A DNA stretch of 62,791 nt from Actinomycetota bacterium (GTDB lineage Bacteria > Actinomycetota > Actinomycetes > S36-B12). Positions 45,319-56,962 of the stretch are shown here, one piece after another. A program made the translations under genes and the position numbers. Location: NCBI GenBank assembly GCA_016870195.1, contig VGCC01000011.1, positions 1 to 62,791 of the forward strand, written 5' to 3'. Below the pieces are notes generated by a model. It was given only the letters and a program-made list of their open reading frames with translations, was not told where the DNA came from and searched no databases. Positions within the stretch are counted from its first letter, which is position 1; the number at the start of each line of letters is the position of its first letter.

Positions 45319-45959
45319 ACCCGCGCCACCGCCCGCACCTGCTCGAGCACGGCCGCGCCGATGCCACTCACCTGACCGAGGTCGTCGATTGAGGCGAAGG
45401 GTCCGTTGGTGGTGCGCCATTCGACGATGCGTTGGGCGAGGACCGGACCCACGCCGGGAAGATCTTCCAACTCCGACGCCGATGCCGAGTTGATGTTGAT
45501 GCCCCCGTCGCCACTCTCGGCCGCCCCACCCACCTGGATCTGCTCACCGTCGACGAGCACGCGGGCCAGGTTCACGCTGTCCAGATCACGTTCCTTGACT
45601 GCACCACCCGCCGCGTCGATCGCATCCGCCACGCGCGAGCCCGAGGGAAGCCGAATGAGTCCAGGCTCCTTGACCCGCCCGGCCACGTGCACCACCACAT
45701 CGGCGACCGGGGCCGCGCTGGATGCGACGACCGGAAGTTCGATCGATTCGGGTTGCTCGGGACTGCGTATCCACCACCAGGTGACGACGAGCATGACCGC
45801 CGCGACGATCGCCACCAGTGCTCGGACACTCCGCCGATCCCACTGCAGGAAGAACCTGGTACGCCAGGAGGTATCGGGTACGTCCCGGAGGAGTCGAGTA
45901 GCCGGTTGCGGGTGGGGTGCATTCAGGGCCGTGCGTAGTCGATCGGTCTGAGTGGTCAT
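45315..45959 (-). CDS. comEA: Competence protein ComEA
   Basis: 214 residues from ATG 45959. A cytosolic head (1-45), one membrane helix (about 46-64), an SLBB domain (about 85-140, VHVAGRVKEPGLIRLPSGSR) and a C-terminal helix-hairpin-helix pair (ININSASASELEDLPGVGPVLAQRIVEWR, about 152-210) that binds duplex DNA outside the membrane. The gene starts the comEA-comEC-holA unit. Confidence 0.9.
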   Translation of the reverse strand: MTTQTDRLRTALNAPHPQPATRLLRDVPDTSWRTRFFLQWDRRSVRALVAIVAAVMLVVTWWWIRSPEQPESIELPVVASSAAPVADVVVHVAGRVKEPGLIRLPSGSRVADAIDAAGGAVKERDLDSVNLARVLVDGEQIQVGGAAESGDGGININSASASELEDLPGVGPVLAQRIVEWRTTNGPFASIDDLGQVSGIGAAVLEQVRAVARV

Positions 45960-46021
45960 GCCCGACGGTAGGCACCGATCGTGCAACCCCGCCAGGGCCG
46001 TCTGCGCGTTGTGGACAACCG

Positions 46022-46849
46022 TCAGTGGATGACGACCGCGACCATTCCGGGTCCGGTGTGTGCGCCGATTACTCCCCCGACAGGACACTCGACGATCTGC
46101 GCCTGCGGTATGTGCGTCCGAAGTGCCTCGGCGAGTTCCCGGGCGCGCTCCGGTGCGCCGATGTGCTGCACCGCGATTCGGGTTTCAGGACGGATGGCCG
46201 CAGCGAGGGCGAGCTCCTCAAGTCGCTGCATGGCACGCGCGTCGGTGCGCACCTTCTCGAGGGCCTCGACGCGCCCCTCGACCAGGGTGAGGATCGGTTT
46301 GACCTGCAGGGCGGCACCCACCCGGGCGGAGAGGTTGCCCACGCGCCCACCGCGACGCAGGTACTCCAGGGTGTGCACAGAGAAATAGGTGTGCACCTCC
46401 GTGCCAGCCACAGCGTCGGCGATCTCCTCCGGGGAGCCCCCGGCATCGCGGCACGTTGCGGCTGCCAGGACCTTCCAGCCCATTCCCATCGCGATCTGTT
46501 GCGAGTCGATAACGGTGACGGGCACTGGCGAGGTCTGTGCGGCGAGGGATGCCGACTCCCACGTCCCCGACAGAGCGGCAGAGAGTGTGACCACGACGAC
46601 GTGATCGAATCCCGTGGCGAATGCAGATTCGAAGACATCGGTGAATCGCTGTGGCGACGGCCGCGACGTGGACACCGGTTCCATCGCGACCAAGGCGTCG
46701 ACGACATCCCGAGCTTGGGAACTGTCCGTCTCGTCGAAACTACGTCCGTTGATGATCACCTGCACGGGCACCACGGTGACACCGAGGTCGGTGGCCCAGC
46801 CTTCAGGAAGATACGCCGTGCTGTCGGTGACCACCAGCGTGCGCGGCAT
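46022..46849 (-). CDS. DegV-family fatty-acid-binding protein
   Basis: 275 residues. LVVTDSTAYLP at the N-terminus, TSRPSPQRF (the TSxPS ligand loop) near 59-67 and YLRRGGRVG in the second domain define DegV. The fold binds one fatty acid; in Firmicutes similar FakB proteins deliver it to a kinase (FakA), but no DAK-type kinase gene is nearby here. Its role may be lipid carrier. It lies 62 bp from comEA on the same strand. Confidence 0.88.
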   Translation of the reverse strand: MPRTLVVTDSTAYLPEGWATDLGVTVVPVQVIINGRSFDETDSSQARDVVDALVAMEPVSTSRPSPQRFTDVFESAFATGFDHVVVVTLSAALSGTWESASLAAQTSPVPVTVIDSQQIAMGMGWKVLAAATCRDAGGSPEEIADAVAGTEVHTYFSVHTLEYLRRGGRVGNLSARVGAALQVKPILTLVEGRVEALEKVRTDARAMQRLEELALAAAIRPETRIAVQHIGAPERARELAEALRTHIPQAQIVECPVGGVIGAHTGPGMVAVVIH

Positions 46850-46872
46850 CTCAGCAGCGTACGGGCTGGTAC

Positions 46873-49335
<2,463 letters not shown>

Positions 49336-49416
49336 CTCGATTCCTGGTTTCGGGAGTGGAGGGTACCGAGGTCCATCAGGATGGGTCCCGAGGGTTCGCC
49401 AGTGAAGGAGGCAACG

Positions 49417-50847
49417 ATGACGACGGTCGCCGCCGTCGACCTGGGTGCCACCAGCGGCCGTGTCGTGCTCGTGGATTATCGCGACGACACGGTGACCCTC
49501 GACGAGATCACCCGCTTCCCCAACCACCCGCAGCAGCGGGACGGCCGATGGGTGTGGGATGCAGCCGGGCTGCTCGCGTCCGCGACCGCCGGGCTGGAGA
49601 CCGCGGCCGAGCGCGGGGCCGCTTCCTTCGGGGTGGACACCTGGGGCGTCGACTACGGCGTGATCCGCGACGGGGTACCCCTGGGTCCGGTGCGCGCGTA
49701 TCGCGACCCCATCAACGAACGGGGAATCGGGCTGGTCGAGGCGACACTCCCCTGGAACCGGCTCTACTCACTCTGCGGTATCCAACGCATGACGATCAAC
49801 ACCATCTACCAGGTCGCCGTCGACGAGCCCCAACGATTGGTCGAGGGCTCGACCTTCCTGCCGATCCCCGACCTCCTCGCCTACCTGATCACCGGTGTCG
49901 CGGGCACCGACGTCACCCACGCTTCGACCTCCTCCATGGTGGCCACGGGAAGTCGCGAGTGGACGGGGGAGGTCCTCGATGCCCTCGGCGTGCCACGTTC
50001 GGCATTCCTCCGGCCCGACGAGCCGGGCACGATTCGGGGGCCCGCACTGCTCCCGGGCCTCCGCGGGATGCCACACATCAGCGTCGGCGCACATGACACG
50101 GCAAGTGCCTACGCCGGGACTCCTATCGCAAACCGCGACACTGCACTCGTCCTGTCCCTCGGCACGTGGGCTCTCATCGGCGCCGAATGCGTCGACGTCT
50201 TCCCCACCGATGCCGCGCGCGAACTGAACGTGACCCACGAACTCGGCGTTGAGGGGACTGTGCGGGTCCTCCGCAACGTCACGGGCATGTGGCTGTTGGA
50301 GGAGTGCCGACGGGCCTGGGGGGACGTCGATGGGCACGCCCCATCCGTACTCGACCTGATCGAGGCCGCGACGCAGTCCCCCGCCTTCTCGGGGATCCTC
50401 GACGTCGATACACCGCAACTCGCCGCACCCGGTCAGTCCCCCGAGACCCTGGCACCGCATATTCGGGGTACCTGGGATGGCACCCGCGGCGGACTCACCC
50501 GGATATTGCTCGAATCCCTCGTGGCGCGCGTTGCCGAACGTGCCCGGCAGATCACCACCCTCTTGGGTGGTTCACGCGATGTCCTGCACGTCGTGGGAGG
50601 AGCGAGTCGACTTGCACCCGTGATGCAGTGGTTGGCCGATGCAACGAACATGCGGGTCATCGCCGGGCCGACGGAGGCAACCGCACTGGGGAACGCCCTG
50701 GTCCAGTGGCGTGCGCTGGGCGCGATCGCATCGTTAGAAGAAGCGCGACGTGCCATCGGTGCACTTCCCGAGATTCGGGAGTACACGCCCAGTGGGAACT
50801 ACGAGGCCTGGCGACGTTACGCCGACCGGCTCACCGAATCTGCGTGA
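49417..50847 (+). CDS. Rhamnulokinase-like FGGY sugar kinase
   Basis: 476 residues from ATG 49417, 6 nt after [24 protein letters not shown] is the N-terminal phosphate motif of the RhaB group, TWGVDYGVI follows, GAHDTASA contains the likely catalytic Asp and [11 protein letters not shown] the adenosine region. RhaB makes L-rhamnulose 1-phosphate, and relatives phosphorylate C1 of other ketoses. A class II aldolase and two SDRs follow, but no rhamnose isomerase, so I do not assign L-rhamnose. A polyol-derived ketose, produced by the adjoining SDR, fits better. Confidence 0.82.
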   Translation: MTTVAAVDLGATSGRVVLVDYRDDTVTLDEITRFPNHPQQRDGRWVWDAAGLLASATAGLETAAERGAASFGVDTWGVDYGVIRDGVPLGPVRAYRDPINERGIGLVEATLPWNRLYSLCGIQRMTINTIYQVAVDEPQRLVEGSTFLPIPDLLAYLITGVAGTDVTHASTSSMVATGSREWTGEVLDALGVPRSAFLRPDEPGTIRGPALLPGLRGMPHISVGAHDTASAYAGTPIANRDTALVLSLGTWALIGAECVDVFPTDAARELNVTHELGVEGTVRVLRNVTGMWLLEECRRAWGDVDGHAPSVLDLIEAATQSPAFSGILDVDTPQLAAPGQSPETLAPHIRGTWDGTRGGLTRILLESLVARVAERARQITTLLGGSRDVLHVVGGASRLAPVMQWLADATNMRVIAGPTEATALGNALVQWRALGAIASLEEARRAIGALPEIREYTPSGNYEAWRRYADRLTESA

Positions 50848-50876
50848 CAATAGGCTCACGGCCAGGAGGAGTAGCG

Positions 50877-51638
50877 ATGCGTTGTGCGGGAATGACCGCG
50901 GTCATCACCGGGGGTAGCCGCGGTATCGGCTACACGCTGGCGAATGCTCTCGCCGCAGAGGGTGCGCGTATCAGCCTCATCGACATCCTGGACGACGTCA
51001 CCGACTCCGCACAGAAGATCATCGACACACATGGCGTCAAAGCGGCGGGAGTCGTGGCAGACGTCACGGACGCCGCGGCACTCGATTCCGCCTTCATGTC
51101 CCTGGCCACGGCAGTAGGCACCGCGGACATCCTCGTCACGAGCGCGGGAATTACCCAGTGGGGTGACTCCATCGATGTCACCCCCGAGGAGTGGCAGCGC
51201 GTCCTCGACATCAATCTGAACGGCACCTTCTTCGCCTGCCAGTCCTTCGGCCGCCGGCTGCTCGCGGAGGGACGTCCCGGGTCCGCGATTCTGGTGTCCT
51301 CGATGTCCGCGCAGATCGTGAACGTTCCGCAATTCCAGGCGTCGTATCACGCCTCGAAGGCCGCGGTGAGCATGCTTGCGAAATCCCTGGCGGTGGAGTG
51401 GGCAACCCGAGGCATCCGCGTCAATGCACTCGAGCCGGGGTACACGCTCTCCGCGATGACGCGGCAGTTCATGGATGCCAATCCGGACCTGCGTGTTCGG
51501 TGGGAGGACATGATCCCCGCGCGGCGCATGGGGGAACCTGAGGATCTCGTCGGGGTCGTGATCCTGCTGGCATCGGCCGAGTCCGCGTACCTGACAGGTC
51601 AATCGATCGTCGTCGACGGCGGATACACGGCGGTCTGA
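50877..51638 (+). CDS. SDR oxidoreductase, polyol dehydrogenase-like
   Basis: 253 residues from ATG 50877 with AGGAGGAG upstream. TGGSRGIG binds the cofactor; SAGI replaces NNAG; SSMSAQIVNVPQFQASYHASKAAV carries catalytic Ser, Tyr and Lys. The NxPQxQxxYxASKA pattern and the ALEPGYTLSAMTRQF segment recall SDR-type arabinitol, mannitol or sorbitol dehydrogenases. Placed between a ketose kinase and an aldolase, it probably oxidises a sugar alcohol to the ketose used by the kinase. Its stop overlaps the next ATG (TGATG). Confidence 0.8.
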   Translation: MRCAGMTAVITGGSRGIGYTLANALAAEGARISLIDILDDVTDSAQKIIDTHGVKAAGVVADVTDAAALDSAFMSLATAVGTADILVTSAGITQWGDSIDVTPEEWQRVLDINLNGTFFACQSFGRRLLAEGRPGSAILVSSMSAQIVNVPQFQASYHASKAAVSMLAKSLAVEWATRGIRVNALEPGYTLSAMTRQFMDANPDLRVRWEDMIPARRMGEPEDLVGVVILLASAESAYLTGQSIVVDGGYTAV

Positions 51639-52402
51639 TGACCGACCTCGCCTCCCTCATCGCGACGAGCCGGGTCGCCGGTGAACCCGGGCGCCATCTG
51701 GCTATCGCCGCCGAGGGAAACATCTCCCTGCGCGCCAGTGACGACTCGATGTGGATCAAGGCCAGCGGGTGTTCCCTCGCCACCCTCGGTGACGACGACG
51801 TGCTCTTGGTCGATCGCGCACCGATCCGCGCACTCCTCGACGATCCCACTGCCGACGATGCGGCTGTCACCGCCGCGTACGCCTCATGCGTTATCGAGGG
51901 GCAGTCCGGTCGCCGACCCTCCGTCGAGGCGCTACTTCATGGGGTCCTCTACGACACGACCGATGCCGCGTGCATCCTGCACACCCATCCGATCGCAGTG
52001 AACCGGCTGCTGTGTTCGGTTGCTGCGGACGCACTCGTGGCGGGAGCGGTCTTCCCTGATCAGATCGTGATGCTGGGCCAACGCCAACTGCTCGTCCCCT
52101 ACGTCGATCCCGGTCTTCCATTGGCGCGCGAGGTGCGAACTCAGGTCCAGCACTTCACCGACGAGGAAGGGGCACCGCCCACGGTCGTCTACCTGCGCAA
52201 CCACGGTGTGTTCGTGATGGCACCCACCCCGGAGCAGGCACTGGCGATGACCGAGATGTGTGTGAAGGTGGCCAGCGTCATCGAAGGTGCTCTCGCCGTC
52301 GGTGGTCCGGTGTATCTCGACTCCGCCTCGTCGCGGCGCATCGAAACCCGCCCCGATGAGCACTACCGCAGACGGATGCTTGATGGATCGGAGGGTCGAT
52401 GA
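51638..52402 (+). CDS. Class II (zinc) aldolase, fuculose/rhamnulose-phosphate aldolase family
   Basis: 254 residues. EGNISLR near 27-33 and KASGCSL bind phosphate, HTHP (about 108-111) and the His in LRNHGVFV bind zinc, and Glu in PSVEALLH is the likely acid/base. The family splits ketose 1-phosphates into DHAP and an aldehyde (lactaldehyde from 6-deoxyhexuloses, glycolaldehyde from pentuloses). With the kinase and dehydrogenase upstream it completes a route to DHAP. Ends 4 bp into the next gene. Confidence 0.83.
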   Translation: MTDLASLIATSRVAGEPGRHLAIAAEGNISLRASDDSMWIKASGCSLATLGDDDVLLVDRAPIRALLDDPTADDAAVTAAYASCVIEGQSGRRPSVEALLHGVLYDTTDAACILHTHPIAVNRLLCSVAADALVAGAVFPDQIVMLGQRQLLVPYVDPGLPLAREVRTQVQHFTDEEGAPPTVVYLRNHGVFVMAPTPEQALAMTEMCVKVASVIEGALAVGGPVYLDSASSRRIETRPDEHYRRRMLDGSEGR

Positions 52403-53127
52403 CCACAGTGCAGGGAATGCGGGCTGTCATCACCGGGGCGAGCTCCGGGATCGGCAAGGCCTTCGCTCGGAGTCTGGACGCGGCAGGAGTGCACCTTGTG
52501 CTCGTGGGTCGAAGTGAAGAGCGCCTGGCGACGGTCGCCTCCGCGCTTTCGAAGGAGCCGGTACTCATCTCCGGGGATGTTTCCGATGCAACGACGGCAC
52601 GTCGGGCGATCCAGGCCTGCCTGGATACCTACGGTGGACTCGACATCGTCCTGCCCAACGCCGGTCTCTACCTTCCGGACAAGGGGTGGGAGGTGCCCGA
52701 TGAGCGGGTCCACCACATGATCACCACGAATGTCGCCGGAGTCATGCATACGGTGCACGCCGCGCTGCCACACCTTCTTGACCAGGGCGCCGGTGACATC
52801 TTCGTCACCAGTTCGGTGTCCGGCCACCAGGCGATTTCCTGGGAGCCGGTCTACACCGCCACGAAGCACGCGGTTCAGGCCTTCGTGCATGCAACTCGTC
52901 AGCAGATCGTTGGGTCCGGAGTTCGCTTGGGTGCGATCGCGCCCGGAATCGTGCTCAACGAACTATGGGGCGTCTCAGAGTCGGATTCGTCCATCGACGA
53001 TCGGGTCGCGGCCCATGCAGGTATTCGGTCCGAGGACGTCGCTGCCGGACTGATGTTCATGCTAACCCAGCCGCGTCACGTGACGATCCGCGATCTGGTG
53101 ATGCTGCCCACCGCACAACCGATATAG
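52399..53127 (+). CDS. SDR oxidoreductase, possible aldehyde or polyol dehydrogenase
   Basis: 242 residues. TGASSGIGKAFARSL, PNAG (in place of NNAG), VTSSVSGHQAISWEPVYTATKHAV with catalytic Ser, Tyr and Lys. GGLDIVLPNAGLYLPDKGWEVPDERV and the RDLVMLPTAQ terminus fit the Sdr_a group of NADP-linked enzymes such as serine or polyol dehydrogenases. As last gene of the operon it may handle the aldehyde released by the aldolase, or be a second sugar-alcohol dehydrogenase. Overlaps the aldolase as ATGA. Confidence 0.78.
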   Translation: MTTVQGMRAVITGASSGIGKAFARSLDAAGVHLVLVGRSEERLATVASALSKEPVLISGDVSDATTARRAIQACLDTYGGLDIVLPNAGLYLPDKGWEVPDERVHHMITTNVAGVMHTVHAALPHLLDQGAGDIFVTSSVSGHQAISWEPVYTATKHAVQAFVHATRQQIVGSGVRLGAIAPGIVLNELWGVSESDSSIDDRVAAHAGIRSEDVAAGLMFMLTQPRHVTIRDLVMLPTAQPI

Positions 53128-53153
53128 CAGCCACTTCACGTGTCATAAAGCAA

Positions 53154-53191
53154 CTGGGGTGCAGCGGACCCGAGAATCCGCTGCACCCCAG
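53154..53191. terminator. Bidirectional 15-bp stem-loop between convergent sugar operons
   Basis: CTGGGGTGCAGCGGA (53154-53168) pairs perfectly with its complement at 53177-53191 around CCCGAGAA. It lies between the stops at 53127 and 53208, so it can end both transcripts. There is no long T-tract on either side. Confidence 0.85.
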
Positions 53192-53207
53192 TGCGTGTGT
53201 CAGACCC

Positions 53208-54188
53208 TTAGCACTTGGCGCGGTACTGAGCCGCCTTGCCTGCCTTGGTGTCGACGTTCTTCTTCGTGAGGATGGTGAAGCCGGTCGTGATCTTCTTCTC
53301 GGTCGGCTCACCCTTCAACTTGGCAACGGCCTGCTGCACACCCTGCACGCCGATGTCGTACGGCTGCTGAGCGATGAGCGCCTGGACGGTGCCATCCTTG
53401 AGGGCCTTCACCTGGTCGGGACCGGCGTCGAAGCCGATGATCACGATCTTGCCTTCCTTACCGGCCTGCTTGATGGCGGTGGCCACACCCTGTGCTGAGA
53501 ACAGGTTGCTGGCGAAGACCGCCTTGATGTCGGGGTTCTTCGCGAGAGCCGCCGTCATCTTCTGAGCCGCGATGGCCGGCTCGTTCTCCGAGTACTCCTG
53601 AGACACGAAGGTGTACTTGCTACCGCTCGCCTTCACGGCATCCGAGAAGCCCTTGTCACGAGCGTCGGTGGTGCTGATGCCCGGGCGCACGCCCATCGCC
53701 ATCACCTTGCCGCCGCCGGGAACGAGCTGCTCAACAGCCTTGAACGCCTGCTCGCCACCCGCGAGGTTGTTGGAGGAGATCTCCGACACCGCAAACTTCG
53801 GGTTATTCACAGTCGTGTCCACGAGGACGATCTCGATGCCGGCCTTCTTGGCGGCCTCGAGCGGCTTCTGCATCGCCTTGACATCGTTCGGGGCGATCAG
53901 GATCGCGTCAGGCTTCTTGGCCACAACGGCCTCGAGGATCGGACGCTGGAGGGTGGCATCGAACTTCGCCGGGCCCTCGGTGGTGACCTTTGCGCCGAGC
54001 TTCTTGGCCTCGGCACGAACGCCACAGTCCATGGTGATGTAGAAGCCGTCGCCCTTCACACCCTGGATGAACACGATGTTCTCTCCGGCCGCATTCGCGA
54101 CAGGAGCAACGCCAAGCGAGAGACCGGCGACAACCCCGATACCGAGAGCTGCAACAGCGGTTCGCTTGATCAGATTCTTGCTACCCAC
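53208..54188 (-). CDS. Sugar ABC transporter substrate-binding protein
   Basis: 326 residues from GTG 54188 with GAAGG upstream. Signal peptide ends at ANA (33) with no lipobox, so it is secreted and not lipid-anchored. The two-lobed Peripla_BP_4 fold of ribose/galactose-type proteins is clear: IVFIQGVKGDGFYITMDCG, PDAILIAPNDVKAM, IVLVDTTVN, VFASNLFSAQGVATA and IGFDAGPDQVKALKDG. The protein is unusually Lys-rich for this genome, with AAG almost exclusively, suggesting high expression. It serves the permease and ATPase just upstream. Confidence 0.88.
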   Translation of the reverse strand: MGSKNLIKRTAVAALGIGVVAGLSLGVAPVANAAGENIVFIQGVKGDGFYITMDCGVRAEAKKLGAKVTTEGPAKFDATLQRPILEAVVAKKPDAILIAPNDVKAMQKPLEAAKKAGIEIVLVDTTVNNPKFAVSEISSNNLAGGEQAFKAVEQLVPGGGKVMAMGVRPGISTTDARDKGFSDAVKASGSKYTFVSQEYSENEPAIAAQKMTAALAKNPDIKAVFASNLFSAQGVATAIKQAGKEGKIVIIGFDAGPDQVKALKDGTVQALIAQQPYDIGVQGVQQAVAKLKGEPTEKKITTGFTILTKKNVDTKAGKAAQYRAKC

Positions 54189-54190
54189 CT

Positions 54191-55279
54191 TTAACCTTCT
54201 TTCTCTTTACCCCGAAGGGTCAGCCCTCCGACTTGGAGGGGTTTGGACTTCTTCCCCGATCCCTTGAATGCACGCGCACGGCGTACGCCGTCCAGGTACA
54301 CAGCACCGATCAGGAACATTCCCACCACGACGCCCTGCCAGTAGGCCTGGACCCCGATGATGATGAAGCCGGCCTGCAGCATCACGGGGATGAGCAGTCC
54401 GATGACCGTGCCAAAGATGGTACCGATGCCTCCGAAAAGGCTGGTACCACCAATGACAACGCCTGCGATGACGGTCAAAGCCGTCATGGAGTTACCACCG
54501 ATGGTGGTCTGCTGGAAATACGCGACGCTCAGGATGCCGGCGATTCCCGCCGTGGTCCCTGAGATGACGTAGACCCCGATGAGTTGACGATCGACGTTTA
54601 TGCCCACGCGACGGCACGCTTCAGGGTTCGAGCCGACCGCGTAGGTGTAGAGGCCGAAACGTGTCTTGTGGAGCAGGATGCCGCCGAGAACGCAGATGGC
54701 CGCCGCGATGACCGTCAGTGTGGGAACCTCGGCGAAGACATTCCCGAAGCCGACAGTGTCGACGAGGACCGTCGGAATCTCATAGAGATCAATGCCACCG
54801 GTGATGACCTGGGCCAGGCCCAGGGCCGCGCCGAGGGTTCCCAGCGTCACGATGAACGCCGGCACTTTTGCCTTCGCTACCAGCAAGCCGTTGATCAGAC
54901 CCCACACGGCACCTGCCGCGATGGACGCGATGGTCCCCGCGAGGGCGGCACCCCATCCTTGTGCACCCATCGCCCCCATGACTTGGGCGCCGATAACGCT
55001 GCTGAAGACGAGCACCGATCCAATGGACAGATCGATACCGGCTGTGATGATCACCAGGGTCGCGCCCACGCCGAGCACGGCGAAGATCGACGTGTTCAGG
55101 ATGATGGAGCGCAGGTTGAACACGGTGGGGAACGCATCCGGTGCCATGATCGAGAAGATCACGCACAGGACAACGAGGACGATAACGATTTGCGCGGCTT
55201 GGACGCGCGAGAGTCGCCGCCAGACGGACATCCGCGGTGTGTCGAGTAGTTCGTGGGCGAGAGCGGTCTGCGCGCTCAT
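54191..55279 (-). CDS. Sugar ABC transporter permease (RbsC/FrcC type)
   Basis: 362 residues with eight to ten helices of the BPD_transp_2 family. ITAGIDLSIGSVLVFSSVIGAQVMGA, NGLLVAKAKVPAFIVTLGTLG and YAVGSNPEACRRVGINVDR (the ATPase-contact EAA-like loop) are the family landmarks. A single permease gene indicates a homodimeric channel. It overlaps the ATPase by 4 bp and the binding-protein gene follows after 2 bp. Confidence 0.9.
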   Translation of the reverse strand: MSAQTALAHELLDTPRMSVWRRLSRVQAAQIVIVLVVLCVIFSIMAPDAFPTVFNLRSIILNTSIFAVLGVGATLVIITAGIDLSIGSVLVFSSVIGAQVMGAMGAQGWGAALAGTIASIAAGAVWGLINGLLVAKAKVPAFIVTLGTLGAALGLAQVITGGIDLYEIPTVLVDTVGFGNVFAEVPTLTVIAAAICVLGGILLHKTRFGLYTYAVGSNPEACRRVGINVDRQLIGVYVISGTTAGIAGILSVAYFQQTTIGGNSMTALTVIAGVVIGGTSLFGGIGTIFGTVIGLLIPVMLQAGFIIIGVQAYWQGVVVGMFLIGAVYLDGVRRARAFKGSGKKSKPLQVGGLTLRGKEKEG

Positions 55280-56031
55280 GCGACCTCCTCATCCAATGCA
55301 CCGGTCATCGTTCCGACGAGTTCCTCAAGGGATGTCTCCGACGTCTTATAGACGGCGACGCGGCGACCGCGGCGCATCACTTGAACACGATCGGACACCT
55401 GCAGTACCTCCGGCATCGAGTGGCTGATGAACACCACACCGATTCCCCTGTCACGAACACGTTTGACCATCTCCAGCACGTTCTTGGTCTGGACAACGCC
55501 GAGGGCGGCGGTGGGCTCGTCGAGGAAGATGATCTCGTTCGCCCAGGATGCGGACCGGGCAACGGCGATGCTCTGCTTTTGACCACCGGACATGGAGCCC
55601 ACAGGTTCCGTCAGTGTCCGGACGGTGGCCCCGAGCTCACTGAACGCACCCACGGAGCCCTCCTTCATCTCCTTGCGGTTCATGAAGCCGAGTGCACCGA
55701 GGAGTCCCTTGCGCTTGACCTCCCGGCCCAGGTAGAGGTTGTTGACCGCGTCCAGGTGTGGGCAGAGCGCAAGATCCTGGAAGACCGTTTCGATACCGAG
55801 GTTTCGGGCATCCGCAGGCTTCGAAAGTTTGACTTCTTTCCCCTTGAACAGGATGGTGCCGCCTTCGGGCTGTTCGGTGCCGGAGAGGATCTTGATCATC
55901 GTGCTCTTGCCCGCGCCGTTGTCACCGATGAGGGCCGTCACTTCGCCCGCCTCGACGGTGAAGTCGGCCTCGTCGAGGGCGACTACCTGGCCATAGGTGC
56001 GCACGATGCCGCGCGCCTCGAGAATCGCCAT
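55276..56031 (-). CDS. Sugar ABC transporter ATPase (single-domain, FrcA-like)
   Basis: 251 residues, one nucleotide-binding domain: Walker A GDNGAGKST, Q loop TVFQDLAL, signature MSGGQKQSIAVARS, Walker B IIFLDEPTAALG and switch SHS. Ribose and arabinose systems normally have two fused domains; this one resembles FrcA-type single-domain subunits that dimerise. ATG 56031 lies 13 bp below the aldolase stop. Confidence 0.9.
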   Translation of the reverse strand: MAILEARGIVRTYGQVVALDEADFTVEAGEVTALIGDNGAGKSTMIKILSGTEQPEGGTILFKGKEVKLSKPADARNLGIETVFQDLALCPHLDAVNNLYLGREVKRKGLLGALGFMNRKEMKEGSVGAFSELGATVRTLTEPVGSMSGGQKQSIAVARSASWANEIIFLDEPTAALGVVQTKNVLEMVKRVRDRGIGVVFISHSMPEVLQVSDRVQVMRRGRRVAVYKTSETSLEELVGTMTGALDEEVA

Positions 56032-56044
56032 GTCCCTGTCCTCC

Positions 56045-56962
56045 CTACTGTCCCACCGTGAACCACGGACGAGCCCGACCCGCGATCGCTTCCCTGCAGG
56101 CCTGCAGACGAGGGCGGGCTACATCCTGCAGGAAACGCTCCTGCTCCGCACCCTGCATTCCGATGGCTTCCTTCCAGACGGAGCGACCCGCGATGAAACC
56201 TGAGGCGCCCCCTTCGTCACACGAAACTTTAAGCACATCCGTGAAGGTGGCGAAGTCCACCCCTGCGCTCAGGACGGCCCAGGGCACGGTGACCGTGTCC
56301 GCGAGATTCCGACACGCCTCGGCGCTGCCCGGGTACTCCAACTTCAGGAGATCGGGCTCGAGCGCGGTGAGGAGAGCCGCCGACTCGATGATGGCCGTGG
56401 CGCGCTGCTCCGGTGTCAGGGAGTCCGCCGGTGGGACCGGGTAGATCAGGTTCTCGATCACCGAAGGAATGCCCACCGCGCGACAGTCTGCGACCACGTC
56501 ACGCACAACCTGGAGGGTCTCCTCTGTCAGGGCCGGTTCCCCGGCCTTGGTCACGCGCGCCGGATTCATCATGATGAGGAACTTGACCGCCTGCCCGCCC
56601 ATGTCCTTCACCCACGCTGCATCTTGATCGACCTGACGTGACGGGCGGGGCTCGCCGTTGAACGATCCGCGCTCGGCGGGCTCCGCTGCAACGAGGAGTC
56701 CGCAGGTGGGCGCAAGCGCTCCCGCCTCGGTGACCGCGGGCACTCCGAAGGTGGGATCGAGCAGAATCCCCGTCGCGTCAGGCGTCAGAGCACCGGCGAC
56801 GGCGACCTTGGCTTCACGCATCTGTGCATCAGTCGCGTCCACACCTACCGCTTTGAACATGCGGCGCAGTGTGTTGCGCTGATCCATCGCGATGATCGCG
56901 AAGGTGCCGTCGGGATCGGCGATGGCGGAGAGCGAAATCGCCGACGCGGTACCGGTACTCAT
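56045..56962 (-). CDS. Class I aldolase of the LacD/YihT family
   Basis: 305 residues. AIIAMDQRNTLRRMF near residues 22-36 has the DQR substrate motif shared by tagatose-1,6-bisphosphate aldolase (LacD) and sulfofructose-phosphate aldolase (YihT); LLDPTFGVPA is LacD-like; LLKLEYPG carries the Schiff-base Lys; WAVLSAGVD and GASGFIAGRSVWKEAIG are closer to YihT. It is therefore between the two groups and the phosphorylated substrate is unresolved. A PfkB kinase, an FGGY kinase and an ABC importer in the same operon suggest cleavage of a ketose bisphosphate. It ends 13 bp before the ATPase gene and overlaps the FGGY gene by 1 bp. Confidence 0.78.
   Translation of the reverse strand: MSTGTASAISLSAIADPDGTFAIIAMDQRNTLRRMFKAVGVDATDAQMREAKVAVAGALTPDATGILLDPTFGVPAVTEAGALAPTCGLLVAAEPAERGSFNGEPRPSRQVDQDAAWVKDMGGQAVKFLIMMNPARVTKAGEPALTEETLQVVRDVVADCRAVGIPSVIENLIYPVPPADSLTPEQRATAIIESAALLTALEPDLLKLEYPGSAEACRNLADTVTVPWAVLSAGVDFATFTDVLKVSCDEGGASGFIAGRSVWKEAIGMQGAEQERFLQDVARPRLQACREAIAGRARPWFTVGQ

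Noticed and set aside
49336-49416. T-box or leader riboswitch between leuS and the rhamnulokinase-like gene
   Set aside because: The 81-bp gap is too short for a T-box and no conserved AGGGUGGNACCGCG-like segment is visible.
49417-52402. Naming the genes rhaB and rhaD for L-rhamnose use
   Set aside because: There is no rhamnose isomerase or rhamnose-type regulator here, and two SDRs are interleaved, so the specific symbols are not supported.
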